Assembly (NCBI GenBank): GCA_000151295.1
Contig: GG745331.1
Location: 1,000,009-1,015,571, forward strand
Source: Allomyces macrogynus ATCC 38327
Lineage: Eukaryota > Blastocladiomycota > Blastocladiomycetes > Blastocladiales > Blastocladiaceae
DNA length: 15,563 nt
Direction: 5' to 3'
Below are positions 9,414 through 15,563 of the stretch, piece after piece. The notes under the pieces were generated by a model. That model worked only from the letters and a program-made list of their open reading frames with translations, made no database searches and had not been told where the DNA came from. The translations under genes and the position numbers were made by a program. Each line of letters begins with the position of its first letter. Position 1 is the first letter of the stretch.

Positions 9414-9850
9414 CTTGGCAGACGTGGGCGCGCGAGCGGTAGAGTCGGCGAGGGCGCGGCGGTGTTTGGTGGATTCGAGTGCGAAAAGTTGCTTGCTTTG
9501 GGGAGAGAGGGTCGTGCGCGGGGTGGTTGTCGTTTTGCAACGGTCAGGACCTCGTCGTCGTCGTTAAGGGGGTCGTCGTCTTGGTCGCGTTGTTGGCGCG
9601 ATTGGTATTCTTCTGTGGAGCGACTGAAGCACGGTGCGTGCACGTCCCTTCTTCGTTGCACACGCTGTTGCTGCTGGCCGCTTGCCGCGGGAACGACCGC
9701 ACCGTGCCCACAACGTGCAAATCGTGTGATCCAGCCTGAACCAGAACGCGTCTCTCACAGCTGCGTTCAAGGACGCCGAAACTATTTAATAATTTTCTAC
9801 GAAGCATGCCGTGCTCGTGCTGGGCAAGCACACGGCGACAAGATCAGGCG
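9414..9850. other. Aminopeptidase upstream region
   Basis: Between the M1 start codon and the pseudogene. No gene seen. An AT-rich patch near 9780-9800 (contains TATTTAATAATTTTC) stands out from the GC-rich surroundings. It lies about 50-70 nt beyond the pseudogene stop on the minus strand, so it may be the pseudogene's old polyadenylation region or a promoter element of the intact gene. GTC/GAC trinucleotide runs occur near 9550-9580. Confidence 0.4.
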
Positions 9851-10365
9851 TCATTCGACGACCGGTCCCGCGCACACATCCGGGCCGTCAAGCCGCGCAT
9901 GTGTCCAGGCCACGACGTCCTGCTGCACACCCACGTTGCGCCGCTTGGCCGTGGCCGCTGCGCTCTCGAGCCCGCGAGCCAACACAATCCGAAACGCTGG
10001 TGCCAGGTCTGAAACGCTGGTGCCAGCCAATCCTGGTCCACCTTTGCAATCAGGTCGCGCATGGTGGCCGAGTAAGCATTGCGCGCGACTGCTTACAGGT
10101 CTGCTGGCGACATTGGCGCTAATCAGAGCACTGAAATCGAACGATGGGTCAAAGAGCTGGTCCCGGGCAAGCGCCGTCTCTAAAGGCGACGCGTCCGCCG
10201 TTTGCGTCGGGAACTGGACCTTGTCCTGTTACATGCGCCTGCTCTCGTTCATCACCACCCTCGCAGTTCGGCCGACGGCTGAGGAGGCCGAGGCCAAAGC
10301 GGCCCTGATCATGGACGACACGATTTTTTTCAAGCTCGTCAACACGGCACAGCCGCGCCTGAGGT
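9851..10365 (-). pseudogene. Decayed 3' fragment of an M1 aminopeptidase paralogue (ERAP1-like C-terminal domain)
   Basis: Read on the minus strand, pieces match the end of the intact gene next door in the same order. QDKVQFPTQTADAS matches [22 protein letters not shown]...FSALISAN matches [31 protein letters not shown] matches [28 protein letters not shown] matches [26 protein letters not shown] then a stop at 9853-9851 matches [12 protein letters not shown] then stop. It is broken by a 20-bp tandem duplication, a stop codon just before QDKV, loss of about 20 codons there, and a frame change before NAYS. No GAMEN or HELAH part is present, so only roughly the last 150 codons survive. The left boundary is clear (the stop); the right boundary is approximate. 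A local duplication of the neighbour, or the remains of an older tandem pair, explains it best. Confidence 0.82.
9991..10026. repeat. 20-bp tandem duplication inside the aminopeptidase pseudogene
   Basis: GAAACGCTGGTGCCAGGTCT at 9991-10010 is followed directly by a second copy of its first 16 nt at 10011-10026. Twenty is not a multiple of three, so it shifts the reading frame of the pseudogene between the LAPAF part and the ARGLES part. Confidence 0.85.
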
Positions 10366-10560
10366 CGTAAAATGTGGTCACCACAAGCATCGGAGCACGA
10401 CCGACCAGCGCCAGAGAAACGGGAGACGCGAGAGACTGTTGTGGCGGACCAATGCGGTGAGTTTAGCACGTGGTTTCTGCGTGCAGTGTTGCTTGACTGG
10501 CAGCGGACGCAAGTTCACAACCGCAGGCAGCCAGCGGCATTTCATCTCACCGTCCAGTCG

Positions 10561-10587
10561 ACGACGACCACGACGACCACGACGACC
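10561..10587. repeat. Three perfect 9-bp repeats (ACGACGACC)
   Basis: Three identical head-to-tail copies, 191 nt upstream of the RAD21 start codon. A minisatellite-like tract without known function. Confidence 0.8.
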
Positions 10588-10632
10588 AGGAACGGCACAC
10601 CCCGCACTCACGACAGCCCACAATCACCACCA

Positions 10633-10650
10633 ACACCGACACCGACACCG
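10633..10650. repeat. Three perfect 6-bp repeats (ACACCG)
   Basis: Three identical copies, with a partial fourth, in the presumed RAD21 promoter or leader. Confidence 0.8.
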
Positions 10651-10777
10651 ACAAGCTATACGTAGGGACGCCGGTGCAGCGGTACCGACACGCAAGACGA
10701 CGACGACGCTGGCGCCGCCAACAGCCTAAGCACGAGCCTGATCCGACCGCCCACACTCGCTTGCACCGCCTCGCGCC

Positions 10778-12703
10778 ATGCCGCTCGCCGACGTGGCCCT
10801 GCACCGCCGCGGCCCGCTCGCCAAGGTCTGGCTCGCCGCGCACTACGACAAGAAGCTCTCCAAAAAGGACATTGTCCATGCCTCGATCCCAAAATCCGTC
10901 GCTGCCATCCGGGCCGATGCGGCCCTCCCCGCGGCCGCGCTGCGTCTGACGGGCCAGCTGCTCGTCGGCGTCGTGCGCATCTACTCGCGCAAGGCCAAGT
11001 ACCTGCTCGACGAGTGCCACGACGCCAAGCTGGCCATCCAGCTCGCCTTCAAGCCGGGCGCCGTCAACGTTGACCTGCCCGCCGACCAGCACCGCGCCGC
11101 GCAGCAGAACATTACGCTTGCAGACGACGCTGCTGGCTTGCTCGCGGTCGACCTGCTGGCCCCACCGCCGCTTGACGATCTCGCTGCTGAATGGGGCGGG
11201 CTCGGCGCTCTGCGCGACGCCCCACCCACCCCGACCATCTCGCAGGCGCGCAGGCAAGACATCACCCTTGCCGACGCCTTTCTCCTGGCGCCGTCGCCGC
11301 GCAAGCAGCAGGCGGCCTCGGCCTCGCTCTCGCTCTCGGATGCCGCTGCGACCGCGTCCTCGACGTCGGCCGCCGCGCGGCTCGCTGCTGCTGCCGGCGC
11401 TGCGGGTGTCAACGACGTGGACATGCTCGACCTGGGTCTCGAATTGCCGCCGCTCGATCTCGACCTCGGCCTCGATCTCGGCATGGCCCCGCCGCACCTC
11501 GTCCCGGAAGTCGAGGCAGCCCGTCGCGACGAAACGGGCGATGCCATGATGCTCGATCTTGGGCTCGACTTGCCCCCGCCGCCGCCGCTGCCCCCAATCG
11601 GCGACAAGGATATGATGATGGACGACGATGGGATCGTCCCGCCGCCGCCGCTCCCGCCGCAGGACCTCTTTGCCGAGGACCTGGAACCGTTTGGCGTGGT
11701 CCCGGGCACGCCCGCGGCCGCGAACGGCGCTGCCATAGACGGTGCGGCACTCGCCGTCGATGCGCCCGCGACTCCCGCGGCGCTGTTTGCCGACCCTGAC
11801 GCCCCCGCTGCTCCCGACGCTGAGAGCGCCCACGCTGCTGCTGCGGCCGCCAAGCCCGCGCGCAAGCGCCGCAAGATGGCCTTGCTCGACGCGGAGATTG
11901 CGGTCCCGCACAGGACCGTGCAGGCGATGCAGCACGACACGTCGTCGATTGTGTTGCCGTCGGCCGTCTACGTTCCGGTCAGCTTGGCGCACGCGGCACT
12001 GCTCACGACCGCGCACACCAAGTTTGCGCAGCTCGTCGCGGCCCCTTTGCTCGATGAACTCAGCGACGACTTGCGCGACAAGTGCCGGATCGGGATGAAC
12101 GGTGAGGCGCCCAAGTCGACGACGGATCTGAACCGGAACATCGACATCTTTGATGAGATCCCGCCGCCCCCACCGCCCCCCGTGGGCGACGAGGACATGT
12201 TCGCGCCTCTTCACGACAACGACTTCCTCCCGCCGCCACCGCCGCCCCCACCGATGCCTGGTATGGATGAGGAAATGCCGCTCGTCGACGACGCGTTCCA
12301 GCCGATGGACGATGTCCTGATCGGCGCGCAGCCCGCGGCGTCGTCGACGACCGTGCCGCCCCCACTCCCCGAGGACTGGGCCGACGAGCACGAGCCGCGG
12401 CCGGAGGAGGAGGAGGAGGACAATGCGGCTGCGGCCGCAGGCGGGTTCAGTCGCGCGTCGGTGCGCGCGATCAAGGACTTGCGTGCGCAGTTTACCGCCA
12501 AGGGCGCCACGTCGGCCGAGGACGAGGCGGTGTTGACGTCGGTGGACGTGTTTGACGGGAAGCCGAAGCGCGAGGCGGCGCGCACGTTCTATGAGTTGTT
12601 GCTGCTCGGGACCCGGAATGTGATCAAGGTGCAGCAGGAGGGTGCGTTTGGGGATGTCGCGGTGCGTGCGCGGCCGGCCTTGTTTGAGCTCGCGCTGTCG
12701 TAA
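10778..12703 (+). CDS. RAD21: Cohesin kleisin subunit RAD21/SCC1, intronless
   Basis: 641 residues, the usual RAD21 length, with ATG at 10778 and stop TAA at 12701-12703. The N-terminal Rad21/Rec8 domain (about 1-105) is unmistakable: HRRGPLAKVWLAAHYDKKLS, LLVGVVRIYSRKAKYLLDE, and AFKPGAVNVDLP. This part binds the SMC3 coiled-coil neck. The C-terminal winged helix (about 556-641: AARTFYELLLLGTRN, VKVQQ-type strand, PALFEL) binds the SMC1 head. A conserved middle stretch near 365-435 (RKRRKMALLDAEIAV, MQHDTSSIV) matches the region of RAD21 that contacts the SA/Scc3 subunit. A possible separase site of ExxR type is E246-AA-R249. The linker is unusual: MLDLGLELPP at 216 recurs as MLDLGLDLPP at 258, and four poly-proline runs are each followed by acidic residues. 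REC8 is the alternative, but length and N-terminus favour RAD21. It is the only confident plus-strand gene here. Confidence 0.95.
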   Translation: MPLADVALHRRGPLAKVWLAAHYDKKLSKKDIVHASIPKSVAAIRADAALPAAALRLTGQLLVGVVRIYSRKAKYLLDECHDAKLAIQLAFKPGAVNVDLPADQHRAAQQNITLADDAAGLLAVDLLAPPPLDDLAAEWGGLGALRDAPPTPTISQARRQDITLADAFLLAPSPRKQQAASASLSLSDAAATASSTSAAARLAAAAGAAGVNDVDMLDLGLELPPLDLDLGLDLGMAPPHLVPEVEAARRDETGDAMMLDLGLDLPPPPPLPPIGDKDMMMDDDGIVPPPPLPPQDLFAEDLEPFGVVPGTPAAANGAAIDGAALAVDAPATPAALFADPDAPAAPDAESAHAAAAAAKPARKRRKMALLDAEIAVPHRTVQAMQHDTSSIVLPSAVYVPVSLAHAALLTTAHTKFAQLVAAPLLDELSDDLRDKCRIGMNGEAPKSTTDLNRNIDIFDEIPPPPPPPVGDEDMFAPLHDNDFLPPPPPPPPMPGMDEEMPLVDDAFQPMDDVLIGAQPAASSTTVPPPLPEDWADEHEPRPEEEEEDNAAAAAGGFSRASVRAIKDLRAQFTAKGATSAEDEAVLTSVDVFDGKPKREAARTFYELLLLGTRNVIKVQQEGAFGDVAVRARPALFELALS

Positions 12704-13293
12704 ACGGGTCATGGGAGGGGAGGGGACGCGGGTGGGGGACGCGACGTTTGGATTTCAAAAATACATTCTTGGTTTGCTTGGCATGCGAGTCTCCACCATT
12801 TTTTTTGCCGTGGCCCAAGACGGCTGAGTGGTCACTCGCACTTTGTTCTCATGCTCTAGGAAGTTGCTGAGGGATCCACCACGTGTCGTCGATCCTGTCC
12901 CAGAGCTTCCCTCCTACGCGTCCGCTCTCCACCTGCCCCTCATCTCCATTTCGCCGCGCTCCGCCGCCACCAGACACCACATTGAGATGCAGTGAATGGC
13001 GGCTATGAATCAGCTGGACCAGCCAACGCCGCGATCGGCAACCGACTCTTGGATCGAGACGCGTGGAGCGCCACTGGATTGGTATCCTTGCAACCTACCG
13101 CAGTTTCCGATGAGTTGGATGGCCCAATAGGCCTGACCGCGGACTGGTTGGGCGAAGGCATTGGAGGAGATTGACAAAAGAGCGAGCAACATCCAATTTC
13201 GGTTGGCAAGTGTGCAGCAAAACTAGTCCACCCCCCAGACCGCCGCGGCCGACGACTAGCCAGCCCGACTCAAACTCCTCAACTTGGTACTGA
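12704..13293. other. Convergent intergenic region between RAD21 and the LAPTM-like gene
   Basis: Both flanking genes end here, so it should hold two 3' ends. No AATAAA signal was seen; T8 at 12800-12807 is the only strong homopolymer. Short plus-strand frames at 12992-13174 (no ATG at its start) and 13005-13139 (ATG start, 44 residues, TAG stop) look slightly protein-like but match nothing I recognise. I list no gene. Confidence 0.4.
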
Positions 13294-13990
13294 TCACGCC
13301 GCGCTCGAGTGCGCGACCCGCTCGAGCTTGCGCAGCATGCGCCGGAACACAATCACAATGTAGACCTACATAGACCGGCGTGCGCATCTGTCAGTTTTGT
13401 CCCGTTCCCACCCGAGGGCGAGGTCAGAAGAAAGTACGCGAAGCAAGATGAGCAGGCACGGCACGAGAATCAGTGCGACCAAGACGCCCGAGTACAGGCC
13501 CATATCGAGCCCGACGCCCGCAAGCAGGGTCGCAAACAGCGCCACGACCACGATCACATTGAGCACCATGAGCACGAGCGCAATCAATTCCCACGTGTAG
13601 AAGATCTTGAACCGGCGCGCGTCGTCCTACAATCATCAACGACTTCATGAGCCCGTGTGCCGTCCACGGCTGGACCTGGTTCGGGAGTGGTACCTTGTAG
13701 ACGGCGTGCAGCGCCATACACGCCATCCCAAACCCGATCCCGTTCACGACAAACGAAAAGACATAGTTGGCCGTGTCCGAGTTGCCCGGGCGGAGACCGT
13801 ACTGGAGGAGCGTCGCGACGCTCAGCGCGTTGCTGATTACCGACCACAGCGTCAGCGCAATCTCGAGCAGGAGCAGAATGTAGACGCCCGTGCGCAGGTC
13901 GATGCAGCAGCAGCACGTGGCGCGCGCGTCGTCGGCGGATGCGACCGCGTTCGCGGAGGAAGAGGCGGGGCGCTTGGCGTCGGTCGACAT
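13294..13990 (-). CDS. Small four-helix membrane protein, LAPTM-like, three exons
   Basis: Exons are 13990-13694, 13626-13438 and 13365-13294 (stop TGA 13296-13294). Introns are 13693-13627 (67 nt, GTACCA...TGTAG) and 13437-13366 (72 nt, GTACTT...TGTAG, ACTGACA branch site), both phase 0. The product is 185 residues. A short Ser/Ala-rich cytosolic N-terminus leads to a Cys quartet at 26-29 followed by IDLRTGVYILLLLEIALTL; then come four hydrophobic segments at about 33-57, 75-97, 108-136 and 142-169, and a basic tail (FRRMLRKLERV). The Cys cluster directly before LRTG and helix 1 is the pattern of lysosomal-associated LAPTM4/5-like and related fungal tetraspan proteins, so a late endosomal/vacuolar membrane location is plausible. 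Reading without the first intron gives a misleading frame that leaves helix 3; splicing restores YK-DDARRFKIFYTWEL. Exact family is uncertain; membrane topology is secure. Confidence 0.83.
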
Positions 13991-14017
13991 GGTGGTTGGT
14001 GGTGGCGGGGTGGTGGG
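13991..14017 (-). promoter_or_regulatory. CCA-repeat 5' leader before the LAPTM-like start
   Basis: The minus strand reads CCACCACCCCGCC then ACCACCAACCACC directly before ATGTC, closely like the leader of the NmrA-like gene. It supports the chosen start over an in-frame upstream ATG at 14410. Role is inference. Confidence 0.3.
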
Positions 14018-14381
14018 AACGAGGAGGGGGAGCGGAGCGGCGTCTATGATCAGGCGAGCGGCTGGGATGCTGGGCTGCGAGGTCTTCGAGGAGCGGGGGA
14101 CAGGACGACGGGAGAGTCGTGCAAGGGGCAAGGATTCGGCAGACGGTGGGGATCGGGGAGTGCGGACGGGGAGGACGCGGTGGGTCGGTGGTCCGTGCGC
14201 TGTGCCCTCACGCACGAAAGACGCTGGCTCCGACGTGATTCGCCTGAGGGCCAACCTAAGCGCGCGCGTCGACGCGGGCGCGCGATGCGATGGTCTGCAC
14301 GTCCGTAGACATGCGAATACTGTCGAAACGCGTCTCGCACGACCTTGTCTCCCACAGCATTCAACAACCAAGGCCTCACAG

Positions 14382-14400
14382 CCACGATCGGCAATCGTGG
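14382..14400. repeat. Perfect 7-bp inverted repeat, 5-nt loop
   Basis: CCACGAT at 14382-14388 and ATCGTGG at 14394-14400 around CGGCA. It could be a palindromic protein-binding site upstream of the LAPTM-like gene, or chance. Confidence 0.6.
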
Positions 14401-14471
14401 CAACCAGCACGCAATCTCACGAGCATCGACCAAATCAACGAGGTCTGTGGGCATCGTCTACAATGTATTCT

Positions 14472-14488
14472 GTCCGGCTCCCCCGGAC
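14472..14488. repeat. Perfect 6-bp GC-rich hairpin, 5-nt loop
   Basis: GTCCGG, CTCCC loop, CCGGAC. About 140 nt past the stop codon of the last minus-strand gene, so it could lie in its 3' UTR. It does not match the histone 3' stem-loop. Confidence 0.6.
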
Positions 14489-14628
14489 GGTTTCTTTGGG
14501 CGGGAGAGGGGCCCACTCTTGGACAAATCAATCAGCAACAAGGACAAGGACCAGCAGACACACACCAACAAGCCAAACACCAAAACAACAAGCAACTCGG
14601 GCCCATTCTACACCCGTCTCATCTCACT

Positions 14629-15563
14629 CTACTCGGCCGCTTCGCACGCCGCGGCCTCGGCATCCCACAACACCGGCGGACTCATCGCGCGGGGCGGCGT
14701 CACCGCCCTTACCGGCGCCATGAGCGCACTCCACCCATCGACTGGTGCCGCCCACTCTGCGCCCAGCGTCCACTCGGGCCGCTCCACGACCTGTGCGGGC
14801 AAAGCGCGCACGATCGGCGGCGGCGGCGACCAGCACGTGGTCGTGGTCGTGGCGATCGTCGTAGCTGGCGAATGTGGCGCGGAGGAAGCCCCCTCATCCA
14901 CGGCCGCGAGGTCGTAAGCGGCGCTCTCGTCGACGGGCGTCGGTTCCTGGATCACGATGGTGAGCGCCGGGTGCGGGCGGTGGTGGTGCCGTGGGACCTG
15001 TGGCCCAATCATGACGCGCGACGGCGGCATCGGGGAGGTTACGACAATGTCGTCGATCCATTCGCTCACCACGTCGTCGTCGGTCGTGGCGGTGTCGCAC
15101 CACGGCGCGGGCGGTGCCGGCGTCGAGACCGCGGCAGGCATCAGGTCCCCGGCCCACGACACGCGCCGGGGACGCGGTTGCGCGCGTGGCGACGTTGGCA
15201 CGTCCGGGCGCGGCGGGACAGCGGCCGCGAACCTCGGTGGCGGGTGGAACGGCGATAATGCATCTGTTGCGACCGACCACTCGGACACGGACCGGATATC
15301 ATCTTGCGGCGGCCCAACTGAATCGAGGTACGGGATCCGTGACGACGACAGGACCGTGCGCGTACCCGTCGTCGCATAACTCGCCGGATTCGACGGCCGC
15401 CTCGGGATCGTCGCGGGCGCCGTCGTCGCGGACGACCGGCGCGACCGCGACCGCGCGCGGCGTGCCGCATACGCCACGGACCGCCGTGCGTCGTCGGCGA
15501 CGAGCGAGTTCACCGTTGACGCGGAATCGCGCCGCGTGCGCCGCGGGAGCCGGTAAATCGGCG
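14629..15563 (-). CDS. C-terminal part of a disordered, unrecognised protein; 5' end beyond window
   Basis: The frame is open from the right edge to TAG at 14631-14629, giving about 310 residues; no start ATG precedes it in the window, so the gene begins to the right of 15563. No domain is recognised. The visible part is rich in Pro, Ala, Ser, Thr and Arg: it starts with a strongly basic stretch (LPRRTRRDSAS, ARRARSRSRRSS), continues with a PKA-type site RRVSWAGD, acidic-plus-Trp patches (TTDDDVVSEWIDDI), a His/Pro run (RHHHRPHP) and a Thr-rich run, and ends with Trp-containing Pro/Ala sequence (ERPEWTLGAEWAAP). Third positions are rich in C and G, as in the neighbouring genes, which supports coding. 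It is probably the cytosolic or regulatory tail of a larger signalling or scaffold protein, but that is a guess. Confidence 0.7.
   Translation of the reverse strand, partial: PIYRLPRRTRRDSASTVNSLVADDARRSVAYAARRARSRSRRSSATTAPATIPRRPSNPASYATTGTRTVLSSSRIPYLDSVGPPQDDIRSVSEWSVATDALSPFHPPPRFAAAVPPRPDVPTSPRAQPRPRRVSWAGDLMPAAVSTPAPPAPWCDTATTDDDVVSEWIDDIVVTSPMPPSRVMIGPQVPRHHHRPHPALTIVIQEPTPVDESAAYDLAAVDEGASSAPHSPATTIATTTTTCWSPPPPIVRALPAQVVERPEWTLGAEWAAPVDGWSALMAPVRAVTPPRAMSPPVLWDAEAAACEAAE

Larger units (their letters stand above)
10366..10777. other. RAD21 upstream region with short tandem repeats
   Basis: Lies between the pseudogene and the RAD21 start. No gene is seen. It holds two simple repeats (listed separately) and otherwise CA-rich sequence typical of the leaders in this window. 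No TATA box was recognised. Confidence 0.4.
14018..14628. other. Intergenic: LAPTM-like upstream region and 3' flank of the last gene
   Basis: The left part is the promoter/leader of the LAPTM-like gene, the right part the 3' flank of the disordered-protein gene. One minus frame from 14410 is continuous with the LAPTM-like exon 1, but its product is low-complexity and Arg-rich, as GC-rich leaders often are. Two perfect hairpins lie at 14382-14400 and 14472-14488. CA-rich, T-poor sequence fills 14540-14610. Confidence 0.4.

Noticed and set aside
10189..10194. ACGCGT (MluI cell-cycle box) upstream of RAD21
   Set aside because: It is almost 600 bp upstream inside the pseudogene, and such words are common in sequence this GC-rich.
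8601..10370. Plus-strand open frame of 589 residues
   Set aside because: Arg/Val-rich antisense of the aminopeptidase first exon and the pseudogene; no domain.
10547..12712. Minus-strand open frame of 721 residues
   Set aside because: Exact antisense of RAD21, Arg-rich and low-complexity; RAD21 has clear domains.
12992..13174. Plus-strand 60-residue frame between RAD21 and the LAPTM-like gene
   Set aside because: It begins with GTG, not ATG, follows a stop closely, overlaps another short frame, and has no recognisable motif.
13627..13630. Apparent 4-nt GTAG insertion that shifts the frame of the LAPTM-like gene
   Set aside because: Removing it alone would restore the frame, but it is the acceptor end of a normal 67-nt phase-0 intron starting at 13693, which explains it better.

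Overview
The window looks like a stretch of a GC-rich eukaryotic nuclear genome with compact genes. Evidence: GT-AG introns of about 65-82 nt (one of 225 nt) that restore protein homology across each junction, CTGAY/CTAAC-like branch sites, A/G at -3 of most start codons, no operon spacing or Shine-Dalgarno sites, and eukaryote-only families (a PXA-domain protein, a cohesin kleisin, a type II membrane M1 aminopeptidase, a LAPTM-like four-helix protein). The C-terminal half of the PXA protein resembles the fungal Pxa1-type architecture. An early-diverging, GC-rich fungus (for example a blastocladiomycete) is a reasonable inference but is not proved.

Layout. 1-2007 (minus): PXA-domain protein, one intron, 3' end beyond the left edge. 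2773-4033 (minus): three-exon NmrA-like NAD(P)-binding-fold protein. 4337-4735 (minus): a weak orphan reading frame. About 4736-6151: an AT-richer, apparently gene-free island carrying three same-strand motifs that look like tRNA T-arms (Pol III B-box) plus perfect short hairpins, probably the relic of a repeat or transposon. 6152-9413 (minus): complete four-exon M1 zinc aminopeptidase, 1018 residues, with an N-terminal membrane anchor. 9851-10365 (minus): a decayed copy of the 3' end of that same aminopeptidase gene, with a 20-bp tandem duplication, a deletion, stops and frameshifts. 10778-12703 (plus): intronless RAD21/SCC1 cohesin subunit with unusual poly-proline/acidic modules. 13294-13990 (minus): three-exon small four-helix membrane protein with a Cys quartet, LAPTM-like. 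14629 to the right edge (minus): C-terminal part of a long, disordered, unrecognised protein.

The genes do not form a pathway; they are ordinary neighbouring nuclear genes, all on the minus strand except RAD21. I see no CRISPR array, rRNA, convincing complete tRNA, prophage or defence system, and no previously undescribed multi-gene system. The points most worth a second look are the local aminopeptidase pseudogene, the AT-rich island with B-box-like repeats, the proline/acidic repeat design of the RAD21 linker, and the altered nucleotide-binding loop of the NmrA-like protein.
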